Shown here piece after piece: positions 1 to 10,374 of a stretch of DNA of 64,000 nt. Position 1 is the first letter of the stretch. The number at the start of each line of letters is the position of its first letter. This DNA is from Rutpela maculata (Eukaryota; Arthropoda; Insecta; Coleoptera; Cerambycidae): positions 171,597,984 to 171,661,983 of the forward strand of contig OW386285.2 in the NCBI GenBank assembly GCA_936432065.2. The letters are read 5' to 3'. Under the pieces are notes generated by a model. It was not told where the DNA came from. It searched no databases and worked only from the letters and a program-made list of their open reading frames with translations. Position numbers and translations under genes: made by a program.

Positions 1-738
1 TTTTTTTTTTCACTTCTTAATTATTAATAAGAAACGTCAGCCAATGAGAAATCAGCATTGTAAATTTCAGCCACTGTTTTTTTACAAACAAACAAAGCTT
101 CCTGCAAAGTGGTTGAAACAATAAAATAATATAGAAGCGTTTTTTTCGCATTTTTGAAAATTCACCTCCTTTAATTGCAGCAGTACACAGGTGACTGAAG
201 TTTGTTTTATTGTTTCTCAACGCTTTTGATATATGGTACAGCGACAATAAAATCACTTAATTTTTAGTATATCATAAATTAATTAAAAAAATTAAATTAC
301 AAAAAAAACGCAGACACATAGATTTCAGCCAACTGCATTTATATCAACGTCATATTGACAGGCAACGTTTAAAACAACTGGCTGATACAATAAAATCATA
401 TAGGAGCGTTTGTTTTTTTTGCACTTTTAAATAACTGTTAATTAAAAAATCAGCAACGCCGTAATAACTGAAATGGTTTTTCCGGCTTGTTATTATGAGA
501 TCTTTACACTTTTCGACTTCAGTCACACGATAAAATCATATAAAAAATTCTGCCACCAGCTCCCTAGCTATTACGTCGGTCGAGCAGCCAACTTAAAACA
601 GGGACAATTGATTTACTTATCGGTGGCCTAATATCAAATTTTTATTCTTTTTATCCCCGTGGTTAGGACCACATATGCAACGGATCTGGGGATAAACACC
701 TAGCCTCCGATGAGTAAAGCAATAAACTAGTGGAAGCA
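1..738. other. AT-rich non-coding stretch with diverged repeats
   Basis: I see no gene here. Two blocks resemble each other: about 100-175 and about 365-430 share the order AATAAAAT, ATATAG, AGCGTTT and a T-run, and shorter pieces recur near 245 and 530. This looks like an old, diverged local duplication. The short open frames contain no recognisable domain. Confidence 0.4.
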
Positions 739-892
739 TTATACTCTTCGCCGATTTACTGAGCTTTTTATATAATTGTTACACATTCTATAGGATACTC
801 TTCGCATTTTTCTTGTAAATAATGTTAGTTTTTGGACATTCTAAATTTTGTGATACCAACTTTGTTGTGAAAAAAAAAATATGAAAAAAAAA

Positions 893-950
893 TGACGATG
901 TGACCCGGGACCCTTGGATTGCGAGACGAAACTCTTGCCGCTACACCACC
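893..950 (-). repeat. tRNA-like SINE head
   Basis: Read on the minus strand from 950, the sequence begins GGTGGTGTAGCGGCAAGAG, like an A box, and continues through CTCGCAATCC to GGTCCCGGGTCAC, like a B box. It is followed by a T-run that could end pol III transcription. The 5' acceptor strand has no matching 3' partner, so it is not a functional tRNA. The best reading is a tRNA-derived SINE head (Cys- or Ala-like anticodon loop) or a tRNA pseudogene. Confidence 0.5.
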
Positions 951-1275
951 ATTTCTTATTACTAAAATTGTTAATGAGACTAATATATACCATTAGAAAA
1001 TTTTTTGTGATTATTAGGAAACACACGTTAGTAAAATGTATTAAAAAGAAAATAGTGATAGGAAATAACATTTCGTAAGGTTTCTATTTATTACAAACCA
1101 TAAAAAAATGTAAAAAATATTTTTTTAAATTTTAAATTACTAATAACTTTTTTATTTACCAATCTATTTTGTTAAAAAACAATAGGGTTCTTCCTCTAGC
1201 TAACACTAAGTTACTCTCCAAATTTCAATACAATCGGATTTTTCTTTCTTGAGTTATCGTGCTTACAAGAAACGT

Positions 1276-1307
1276 GACGGACGGACAGACGGACGGACAG
1301 ACGGACA
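1276..1307. repeat. GACG/GACA microsatellite
   Basis: Tandem GACG and GACA tetramers run for 32 bases. A related run of CAGACAGA type occurs near 50787-50817, and a decayed form is near 16298-16310. Such runs are often carried inside dispersed repeats. Confidence 0.8.
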
Positions 1308-1440
1308 TTTTGAAAGTTGTTCAGAATTCGTTCACTAACATAACGATATAAAAATTTTTTCTCTACGAGCGATATTTACTGATTTAGAAATGTGCCGATC
1401 AAATACAATATACTCTTCGTTTTTGCGAAGAGTATAATAA

Positions 1441-2617
1441 CTGACCTAAAATAAGCAGGTTAAAACAAGATAATATTTTAATGTTATATGTTTATCAATA
1501 AAATGCAATTAGTGTGCTTCGACAAATAACACAGGTGCAAAAATACCGCAAATTTAAGGTAACTAAATAAAATTTAAAGCTTATTTTTATTTTGTTGCTA
1601 AAAGTTTCCACGAATTTCTACATTACTGTAATTATCTACTTACCTTATCCTCGCTTTTATCACCCATTTCTGAAATTAAAGGCATTAAGGCGCAACACTC
1701 TTACTCACAAGATGTCGAAGGTTTTAAGGTTATGTTCATACTATTTTAGGCGAGAAACGACGCGTTCTCTGTGAATACGGTGCATATGTGTGCTCACAGG
1801 GAGAGAGAGAGAGAGAGAGCGAACGCGGTATGGATACGGTAGAGGATGGAGAGGTGAGTTTGGCTCGTTAAACGTTCAGATGCCGTCTCTGCATGCTCCA
1901 GCCTCTCCTCCAAGCGGTCTGGACCACCGAATCACATTAGGTCTGGTTCAACAAGTCGCGGGCGACTTGCTGAGCACAGAGCACCTCGAAAAAATCAGGT
2001 GGGGATGGCAGCCTGAGAGTCGACGATATTAGTCAAGCAAGACACACCCGAGTTTTGGTAGCAGTAACAATAATTTGACGTGTATTTGCATGAATATCTC
2101 CAGGCTGGCTGGCTATCTAGACATCGGCCGACATGTATCTAGAGAGAGATGGTTGGAGATGCACATATCCGCTTATACCATATAGGCACAACAGGCTCCA
2201 TCACCGAGAGGCTAGAATGGCGGTGGTAGAGGTCAAACCTATATACACAAGTAAAGCAAACGAAACGTAATCGCCTAAGTTGATGGTTACATATAGAACA
2301 TGTCGTTATCTAAGAAATCTGCCCCCAGCGATCCCGTCACATTCATATCGGTCTCTGCGAGCGCATATGCACTGTCATTGAATGCAATACATAACATCGA
2401 CGATGTATGTTTTCGGTGCTTTAAACATAGATGAATTCTGTAGGGAGATGCTAGCCCCAGACCTGTGTTTTTACAACAGCCCGTCTTGTGTATGCCCTAG
2501 GCACAGAGAGATAAACAGTCATTAATATGAGTGCTCTCTCTCTCTCTCTACAACACCCATGCCGATCTCTGCGAGCACACATATGCAGTGTCATGGAAAA
2601 CGTGTCATGCAGGTCCA
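1441..2617. other. Non-coding stretch with GA and CT microsatellites
   Basis: No gene recognised. A (GA)n run lies at 1801-1819 and a (CT)n run at 2534-2549. The phrase TCTCTGCGAGC followed by CATATGC and CAGTGTCAT occurs near 2350 and again near 2565, a short direct duplication of about 45 bp. CpG is more frequent here than in the flanking AT-rich DNA. Confidence 0.5.
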
Positions 2618-3041
2618 AGGACTATTAACTACACAGGATAGCTCATCTCCACGGATTTATTCCCCCAAGGTCATACGCGATTAGCCAGGTTGTGACGTCG
2701 ACAACGGTCCCGGTCTGCTAGCGGCTCGCACCAGCGGTCCTTTTTAAAATAAATACTACCTTTTGTGGGATTCTGTTTTATGCTATTTTTTTTTTAGCTA
2801 AATAGATCTCGATATTTTATGAACAGTAAACTACAAATTTATAGTTTTTTTTTCTAACACAGTTATCATATACACATGTATATATTATGTAACAGTCCGT
2901 GGCCGTACAGCCCATGGCGCAATCAACTACCGTCGCACCGAGAAATGAACAGCTTAACACGTCACAAACGGTCCAAAAGAGTGGGGGAATGGACAACGTT
3001 ACGCTTATGGAGATGAGCTATCCTGTGTAGTTAACAGTCCT
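2618..3041. repeat. Inverted repeat pair (34-bp arms)
   Basis: The left arm at 2618-2651 starts AGGACTATTAACTACACAGG. The right arm at 3008-3041 is its reverse complement with one mismatch (TTAACAGTCCT at its end). About 356 bp separate the arms. There is no coding frame of note between them. It may be a small non-autonomous element or a local inversion duplication. Confidence 0.55.
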
Positions 3042-3154
3042 TGATGCAGGTCAGCCACCGGCATTTTAAAAAGTAAAAGCGTCAATACATAGCGTCTATA
3101 CATGCTTATGTCGTAACCGCTGTGAGCAGTATTGATATCGACACGCATGCATGG

Positions 3155-3426
3155 TATAGCGACTATAGCGACTCACTCACTGGAAATCGAGAAGTTCCAA
3201 AAGCGAGAAGTTTCCATGGAGTCGCTAAGAAACAAAAAGGAAAACTCGATTCATAATGGAGAAGTTTCCATGGAGTCGCTAGGAAAAATAAAAAACATTC
3301 GATATAAAAATATAATATCAATATACTTTAAAATACAAAAAATCACATAAAATATGAACATGTATTAAAAACAAATATACGTATATTTACTTCGATTTTA
3401 ATTTTATTTATAGCGATAACGCTATA
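3155..3426 (+). repeat. 5' LTR of CsRn1-type element
   Basis: 272 bp, beginning TATAGCG and ending CGCTATA. It differs from the 3' LTR only by a G/A near 3209 and an A/T near 3227. An internal segment, GAAGTTTCCATGGAGTCGCT, occurs twice within each LTR. Confidence 0.95.
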
Positions 3427-3430
3427 AATT

Positions 3431-3447
3431 TGGTGACCCCGACGTGA
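3431..3447 (+). other. tRNA-Trp primer-binding site
   Basis: TGGTGACCCCGACGTGA starts four bases after the 5' LTR. It is complementary to the 3' end of insect tRNA-Trp (ending TCACGTCGGGGTCA plus CCA) as I recall it. tRNA-Trp priming is the hallmark of CsRn1-lineage elements. Confidence 0.85.
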
Positions 3448-3790
3448 TAATTTGCCCGACGTGAAAATTTTATGTCCAACGTCATAAATATATGCCAGAA
3501 GTGAAAATTTTATGTCCAACGTGATAAATATATACAAGAAGAGATTCAGTATATCAACTACCGTTATAAATTGACCATTTTATGAAGAGAAGAATTTTCC
3601 CGATGAATTTTGAATAGAGGTTCCAAATTTGAATAGATGTTCCTATAATTTATGGTAATTTCCTAATTCAATCCACTGAAGTTGTACATTACAAGTACTG
3701 TCATCTGTCGGTGAGTGAGTTAAAGTACATTCCCTTTTTTATCTGAAAGAGTAGTCAATCAATCAATCAATCAATCACAATCGATTAGTT

Positions 3791-4738
3791 ATGCAAAGAC
3801 AACCTTCAGACGAGGATTTTCCTCAAACCCATTATGTCACCTCTGTCAAATTACCCCCATTCTGGAAATCAAAACCAGAAATTTGGTTTACCCAGATCGA
3901 ATCACAGTTTTCTGTTGCAAAAATTGTCAATGACAAGAAAAAGTATGATCAGGTTATAGCTAATTTGCCATTAGATGTGATAGATAATATATACGATATA
4001 ATATCTAATCCCCCGGAAACGGATCTCTATATAAATTTAAAGAAAGTTTTAATTTCACGTTTATCATCGAGTGAGGAAAAACGTCTGAATGATCTGTTAT
4101 CAGGTTCCCAAATGGGCGATCTGAAACCTTCAGATTTCTATAGATCCATGCTGAATATGGTTGGAGGATTCAGCATGGTTAGTCAAGATTTATTGATAAA
4201 GCTATGAAAAAGACGTTTGCCTCAAACAGTATATATTGCCATTACAGCTTCAGGGAAAACAGACACAAAAGAGATTCTAGATATTGCGGATCGGATCTGG
4301 GAGTCCTGTCAAAATTCAACGATTGCATCGTACTCCAAAGATCCTCTTGACTCTGAGTCAACCCCGTTATCAGATTTAACTGCCACTATCAAAAATTTTT
4401 CAATCACTTTCCATGATTCAATTAATCAAGTATTACAAAAACAAGAAATTTTTAATTCTCGATTAAACTCTTTAGAATCCAGACTTTCCAATCAATCCTT
4501 CGAGCCTCAACCTTCTACTTCATGCTGCAACAATTGCAAAAGTAGAAGCAATTCACAAACTCGTACCACTAATCGCAATCGTTCACCCAGCCGTAATAAT
4601 GTTTCTAATAAATTTGATCGTACAGACAATACTATTTGTTACTACCATCAACTTTATGGTGCCAATGCCTATCGTTGTGGAGGTGAATGGTGCAAATTCA
4701 GTAAGAATTGTAAAAAATCTGATAATTCTCAAAGATGA
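3791..4738 (+). pseudogene. gag: gag of CsRn1-type element, with internal stop
   Basis: This frame encodes the structural Gag protein. The N-terminal part (from MQRQPSDEDF) resembles the capsid-like region of the lineage, with the PPFWKSKPEIWF stretch near residues 22-34. A TGA at 4205-4207 interrupts the frame, and the protein sense resumes at once in the same frame (RRLPQTVYIAI), so a tryptophan TGG probably mutated. Near the C-terminus lies a C-Y-Y-H ... C ... C arrangement (CYYHQLYGANAYRC, then EWC), the CsRn1-type finger that replaces the usual CCHC knuckle. The frame ends at TGA 4736-4738. Start chosen as the first ATG after the (TCAA)n leader run. Confidence 0.85.
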
Positions 4739-4756
4739 CTGAAGTTTGATAATTTT

Positions 4757-6961
4757 ATGACGTCTGATTTTGACATTTCTAACAGCAAACGTCGTCGACT
4801 TTTTATTTACGATAGATCTAACAACCTGAACTTCCTAATCGACACTGGTGCCGATTTATCTGTGGTGCCACGCAATGCTTTCACAGATTTAAAAAAGAAT
4901 TTTGATACGATATTAACCGCGGCTAACGGTTCAACCATTTTTACATACGGTAAGAAATTGTTAAAAGTCAATCTAAACTTACGTAGATTATTTCCTTTCG
5001 TTTTCAATATAGCAGACGTTGACATACCGATAGTCGGAGCAGATTTCTTGTCTCATTTTGGTTTAGTTGTTGATCTTAAAGGAGCTCGAATAATTGATAA
5101 CAAGACTAATTTGTCAGTTAATTGTTTTATTAAAAATAGTCCTTTAGACAATTGTAGATTAGATATACTTAAATTATTTCCTTTGACAGATAAATATAAC
5201 AAATTACTTTTACAATTTCCTAATTTAATTAGTTCCCCAGATTACAATTTACCTATTAAACATTCTATTGTACATCATATAGTTACTGAAGGTCATTTAC
5301 CTTTTTCACGACCTCGTAGATTAGACAATCTTAAATTTAAAATAGCTCAAACAGAATTTAATAACATGGTAGAATTAGGTATCTGTAAACCATCATCTTC
5401 TCAAGTTTCCTCTCCATTCCATCTAGTGGCGAAAAAAGAGAAGAATGACTGGAGACCTTGTGGAGATTATCGACAACTAAATACGATTACCATTCCAGAC
5501 AGATATCCATTACCTCATATCCACGACTTTAGCTCTCAGTTGCACGGCTGCACTATTTTCTCCAAGGTTGATTTAGTGCGAGCGTACCATCAGATACCTG
5601 TCGCTGAAAATGACGTTTATAAGACAGCTATAACAACTCCATTCGGACTGTTTGAATTTTCCCGCATGCCTTTTGGTCTACGCAATGCCGGTCAAACTTT
5701 CCAACGTTTTATGAATGAAGTACTTGTCAATTTACCTTTCGTTTTCGTCTATTTGGATGATATATTAATCGCAAGTCAATCAGATGTACAACATTTGGAA
5801 CATTTGGAAAAGGTTTTCAAGAGATTAGACACATACGGAATTAACATTAAACCATCTAAATGTATCTTAGGAGTTGACAATTTAACCTTTTTAGGTCATC
5901 ACATCTCTTCATCAGGTATTTTACCATCAACTGAGAGAATCGAAGTCATTAATAATTTCCCTTTACCGACAACTCTCAAACAACTACAACGTTTCATAGG
6001 TATGGTGAATTTTTATCATCGTTTCATACCTCATTTTGCTGAAATATTACTTCCCCTATATTCTCTTTGTAACAGTTTATCTCATGATAAAATTACAAAG
6101 ATAAATAGTTGGCCTGATCAATATTTAGACGGATTTTCGAAAGCCAAAGACGCAATAAGTAATGCAGTAGTTTTAGCTCATCCTTGCAATAATGACGATA
6201 CTATCTTATCTCTCTCAGTCGATTGTTCTAACCTTGCCATGGGTGCAGTTTTAGAGCAAAAAGATAATAAAGGATTTCTTGCTCCTTTAGCATTCTTTTC
6301 CCGTAAATTAACCTCAGCACAAACCAATTATTCGGTTTTTGATAAAGAACTTTTAGCATTATATATTGCAATTAAACATTTTAAGTTTATACTTGAAGGT
6401 CGAAAGTTTAATTGTTTTACAGATCACAAACCTTTAATCAACGCTTTATTCACAAAAGCAGAAAGATCTCCTCGTCAAATACGTCATTTAGAATACATAG
6501 CTCAATTTTCTTGTAAAATACAACATGTTAAAGGAAAACATAATGTAATAGCTGACAGCTTGTCACGTATTTACGACACTTCTTCCTTAAAACAAGATAT
6601 TTTACCACTTCAACTTAAAAATTCTCCCTTCCTTAATGTTAACTTTGACCTAAAGTTGCTTAGTGAAGCTCAGGAGAAAGATTCAAATCTCAACTATTTA
6701 TTGTCAGATAAATCATCACTAACTAAAACCAATTTCATTTTAAAAAAGATACAAATTCCAGATTCAAATGATTTTATTTGGTGTGATGTTTCTCGTGCAA
6801 AAGTCAGACCTTTTGTCCCACTTGTTTACAGACGAACGATATTCGATATTTTTCACAACTTATCTCATCCTGGTATTAAAGCCACTAGACTGTTGATTTC
6901 AAATAACTATTTTTGGCCGAAAATGAACACATTGCAATTTATGGTCAAAATCGTGCATTAA
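4757..6961 (+). pseudogene. pol: pol of CsRn1-type element: protease, RT, RNase H, start of integrase
   Basis: 734-residue frame in the same phase as gag, separated from it by one TGA and six sense codons. Aspartic protease: LIDTGADLSVVP near residue 27. Reverse transcriptase with the catalytic YLDD near residue 332. RNase H with its acidic residues in LSVDCSNLAMG, DKELLALY and FTDHKPL (about residue 555). The integrase zinc finger starts with HNLSH near residue 700. The frame then fails: a shift between about 6925 and 6942 moves the integrase into another phase, and this frame stops at 6961. The in-frame gag-pol stop could be a readthrough site or plain decay; one copy cannot decide. Confidence 0.9.
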
Positions 6962-7514
6962 CTGTCAAGCTGTCAAAGTCAGTCGACATACGCGAAGTGC
7001 TCTCGGGAACTTCACCATCCCGAAAATCAGATTCGACCACATCCACATAGATTTGGTAGGACCATTACCTCCATCCAAAGGTAACTCTTACATTCTTACG
7101 GTGATTGAACGATTCACTAGGTGGCCGGAAGCGTACCCTCTTCGCGACATCACAGCAGAAACAGTTGCGCGTACTTTATTTCAAAACTTTGTTTGTCGAT
7201 TCGGTGTTCCCTTGTCAGTAACGACTGATCAAGGAGTACAATTCGAGTCAAGATTATTTAATGAATTTGCAAAGTTTTTAGGTTTTCATAGAATACATAC
7301 AACTGCATATCACCCCCAGGGCAACTCTTTAATTGAAAGATTTCATCGCTCACTTAAAACTTCCTTGTTAGCTAGAGCCAATACATCACATTGGACAGAT
7401 GAATTACCCATCATTTTATTAGCATTTAGGACAACTCCCAAGGAAGATCTGCAATGTTCACCTGCTGAACTCATATATGGTCAAACCCTTCGTTTACCTG
7501 GCGAATTTCGTTGA
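6942..7514 (+). pseudogene. Integrase core of CsRn1-type element (frameshifted)
   Basis: After the first frameshift the integrase continues with CINCQAVKVS, completing the HHCC finger. The catalytic triad is visible as IHIDLVGP (D), TTDQGVQF (D) and SLIERFHRSL (E), the D,D(35)E core of retroviral-type integrases. The frame stops at TGA 7512-7514, just after LRLPGEF, where a one-base insertion appears to break it again. Confidence 0.88.
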
Positions 7515-7878
7515 ATCGTATAATTCCCCAGATATTCCTTATTTCATTGACAAATTACGCATTTATTTTAATAATTTAAAATTTGTTCCTCCAACTTCGC
7601 ATGGCAATTACAAAACTTTTGTTAGTTCAGATCTTGCCTCTTGCGATTTTATTTTCGTTCGCATTGAACGTTTAAAACGTTCATTTACTCCTTTATATGA
7701 AGGACCGTTTAAAGTTTTATCTCGTTCAGATAAGTTATTTACCTTTAAGAAAGGAGCCAAAGTCATAACTGTCAATATTGATAGGGTTAAACCGGCTTTT
7801 GTATTAGTTGACAGATATGACACTTTGCCTACCCCGATTAAAAAAGTACGTTTTGCAATCGACACGTTGATTGATTGA
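7510..7878 (+). pseudogene. Integrase C-terminal part of CsRn1-type element (second frameshift)
   Basis: The reading continues in the third phase from VESYNSPDIPYF. It contains LYEGPFKVL, the GPF motif at the C-terminal end of gypsy integrases, followed by a basic tail. It ends at TGA 7876-7878, just before the polypurine tract. With the pieces at 4757-6961 and 6942-7514 it forms one polyprotein broken by two shifts. Confidence 0.85.
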
Positions 7879-7893
7879 CTATTTTCTTTTTTA

Positions 7894-7906
7894 ACGAGGG
7901 GGTGTA
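7894..7906 (+). other. Polypurine tract
   Basis: ACGAGGGGGTGTA lies directly before the 3' LTR. The purine run GAGGGGG is the expected primer for plus-strand DNA synthesis. Confidence 0.6.
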
Positions 7907-8178
7907 TATAGCGACTATAGCGACTCACTCACTGGAAATCGAGAAGTTCCAAAAGCGAAAAGTTTCCATGGAGTCGCTTAGAAACAAAAAGGAAAACTCG
8001 ATTCATAATGGAGAAGTTTCCATGGAGTCGCTAGGAAAAATAAAAAACATTCGATATAAAAATATAATATCAATATACTTTAAAATACAAAAAATCACAT
8101 AAAATATGAACATGTATTAAAAACAAATATACGTATATTTACTTCGATTTTAATTTTATTTATAGCGATAACGCTATA
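7907..8178 (+). repeat. 3' LTR of CsRn1-type element
   Basis: 272 bp, matching the 5' LTR at all but two positions, followed by the target duplication CATGG at 8179-8183. Confidence 0.95.
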
Positions 8179-8183
8179 CATGG

Positions 8184-8489
8184 CGAAAAATTATGATAAT
8201 TATGGACGAATGACTGTTTTTTATTCATTAAGCTGTTGTGCGCTTCGCCTCCCATTCATATCTTTCTCGTCAGCATCGCCGCGGTGTGTAGCAGTAGACG
8301 CCACATCACCTCGAGCATTTTTTTTTCACGAGGCTGTCGGCCTTCAATAGACTTGAATTTTTTTCCGACAGCATCTGAATGTTTTATTGCTTGACGTAGG
8401 GGGGCAGCCACTATAGATGTCGACAGTTCGAGCGAAATATTAATCAGTACATATTTTACCTTTGCAGTTAATCATAATAATAAGTAAAC
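8184..8489. other. Non-coding stretch
   Basis: I see no gene or clear repeat. It leads directly into the decayed gene that starts at 8490. Confidence 0.3.
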
Positions 8490-9015
8490 ATGGAGATAGT
8501 ATGTGACTTCCAGGGCTTCCACGGCAACGATAGTCAGTTTATTTTTAAATAAGTATCAATAACATCGCTGAACGGTAAAATTTACGATCATTTTCTTTTC
8601 GTGCCACCGTATGATTTTGAAAAGCTATCGAAAAAATCTAAAAGGACAGCCACATAGTTATCATACCTATTTCACGGTCTTGAATGGGATAGTGGCTTTA
8701 TACCTTATGAGAAAACATTAAATATATTTCAAGATATCGGTCAAAGGTCCTCGTTAATATATGTAAAGGGATGACAAAAAAGAAATTTTAACAAAACATG
8801 TGCGTGATGGTAGCAGCAAAATAAACAACATTGAAGATCTTGGGTGTCCTACAATAGATGTTTTAAGAGGCATGTATTCTCAGGTTAGCTGTATGGCGCA
8901 CATAGAGCTAGGCGGCAGTAACCATCTATGCTCTCAGCAAAATATTAAAAACATTATATGCTGGTACAATAACAGGCCTTCAAATACTCGAATGTCTTCA
9001 GATAACGCTGAATAA
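8490..9015 (+). pseudogene. Decayed gene of an unassigned arthropod multi-copy family
   Basis: Three in-phase pieces read as one protein: an N-terminus with DFQGFHGND, then LFVPPYDFEKLSKKSKRT, FHGLEWDSGFIPYE, LIYVKG, EDLGCPTID, and a C-terminal cysteine-rich end. I recall a multi-copy arthropod family with this motif order (D-x-QGF, HGL-W, YVKG, GCP), but I cannot name it or its function; the aspartate-rich layout could suit a nuclease-like fold, which is only a guess. Disabling changes: TAA at 8550-8552 (probably from GAA), TAG at about 8658 (probably from TGG), and a frameshift near 8770. The last piece runs open to TAA at 9013-9015. It is therefore a pseudogene. Confidence 0.5.
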
Positions 9016-9891
9016 AAACCGCTCAAGATATTTCAAAATACAATGGAGACTCGTTTTCTTTTGGACCCGCCAGCTAGCCATGTGTTTAGTGGAAATTTTT
9101 AAACACTCGTATATATGAGAAAGCATTAAATATATCCGGGCTTGTTTTTTATGTTGCAATAATACTGTATGTTTATTAAATAAATAAATAAAAAAATAAG
9201 TGTTTAATATTTTGCTTTATTCAATGGCCCTCCGGTCATAAAGATATTCGACTTTCTATCCACTGGTACCTAACAATGTTATACACATATTAAATATATA
9301 AATTATTACCTTGCTAAATGCACTGCTTGGAAGAACTCGTCCCCTGACACATACAACCAGGTAGGTATGGCAGTTAAAGATCTTAGGCATTATACGTAAA
9401 TCAATTTAGTTCATATACATGCAAAATGTGTAGGTAAAAAAAAACGAGTCATTATGGAGAAAATTAATACCTTATATAGGTGTTGATAATAACAGATAAG
9501 GTGTCATTTTTAATTGTGCCGTAAAATCCACTGCAAGACTATAGAGAACTATATGACGAGGCGATATAGAAAAGGGTTTAGATAGTTACATATATGTACA
9601 AAGCAGACGTCTGTTTTTGATGTGTCTGTATTCTTATTAAATAAAAATAAAATGGGTGTTTAACAATTTGTTTTATTCACCTCCCCCATTCATAAGTGTC
9701 GAGTCTAGCACGTATGCATAAAGTTATGTAATGTAGTGTGTGTGGTCGAAGGTAAACGAGGTATATTGTTAAAAAAAATCACAGAAGTTGACTGGCATAG
9801 AGAGTTTGTTTCACATCGTGCAGAGACGCGCTTACTGTGACGGGGAGCTCGGTAAAAAATATAATTTGGAACAATCGCCAACTCTATGCTT
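9016..9891. other. Non-coding stretch with a duplicated 3'-end-like block
   Basis: No gene recognised. A block of about 90 bp near 9145-9240 (T-rich, TTATTAAATAAA, then GTGTTTAATATTTTGCTTTATTCA) recurs in diverged form near 9610-9700. Both hold AATAAA signals and could be duplicated gene 3' ends. Confidence 0.4.
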
Positions 9892-9894
9892 TAA

Positions 9895-10371
9895 GGGCCC
9901 TGATAGACGAGCATCAAACACGCCGCGTGTGAAACGCGAAGGGTTGCACGCTTCAGATTTTACTTCCACACGAGCATGTTTACTGGACGGCCAGAACGAA
10001 TACATATAGTTCAAAAATGAATGTTACACAGATAGGTTATATTTCAGCCTTGTGCGTTCATCTTTTGAAAAAGAAAAGACGACGTTATATTTTAATAGTG
10101 ACTGTACTGAGTACTATACGTCCACGTGCTCGTGTGATCAACTCAATTGTGATACACGTGTTGCATTCGAACGGTTTACCCGTCAGCGGAGAAAATGCTG
10201 CGTGCCAGCGTTTAAAATGCTCCAAGCGACGTTCCATCCGTCCCCGCCAGCGTATATGGACATCTTCAACGTTCGTCAAGCCTTGAGCATTTGAAATACA
10301 TTGTTTACATTTCAGCGTGCAACCCGTCGCGTTTCACACGCGGCGTGTTTGATGCCCGTCTATCATGGCCC
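9895..10371. mobile_element. PIF/Harbinger-like MITE
   Basis: 477-bp element with terminal inverted repeats of about 60 bp. The left end begins GGGCCCTGATAGACGAGC and the right end is the reverse complement of GGGCCATGATAGACGGGC. It is flanked by the 3-bp duplication TAA (9892-9894 and 10372-10374). A TWA duplication with GGGCC termini is the PIF/Harbinger signature. The interior encodes no transposase. The arms are CpG-rich against an AT-rich surround. Confidence 0.8.
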
Positions 10372-10374
10372 TAA

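Larger units (their letters stand above)
739..1437. repeat. Possible small inverted-terminal element
   Basis: The ends carry TTATACTCTTCG (739-750) and its exact reverse complement (1426-1437). The right end also contains a direct hairpin, ACTCTTCG then CGAAGAGT separated by six bases, and a third copy of ATACTCTTCG lies near 796. Inside are a tRNA-like segment and a GACG/GACA run. No transposase or clear target duplication is visible, so the class is unknown. Confidence 0.35.
3155..8178 (+). mobile_element. CsRn1-type Ty3/gypsy LTR retrotransposon
   Basis: The complete element is 5,024 bp with 272-bp LTRs at 3155-3426 and 7907-8178. The LTRs differ at two positions, so the insertion is young. 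It is flanked by a perfect 5-bp target duplication, CATGG (3150-3154 and 8179-8183). The LTR ends are an inverted pair, TATAGCG and CGCTATA, rather than the usual TG...CA. The primer-binding site matches tRNA-Trp and the gag carries a CHCC-like finger; both traits are those of the CsRn1/Kabuki lineage. Order of domains: gag, protease, reverse transcriptase, RNase H, integrase. No env. The copy is coding-defective: one stop inside gag, one stop between gag and pol, and two frameshifts in integrase. Confidence 0.93.

Noticed and set aside
893..950. Functional tRNA gene
   Set aside because: No complementary acceptor stem and a weakened B box; a SINE head is more likely.
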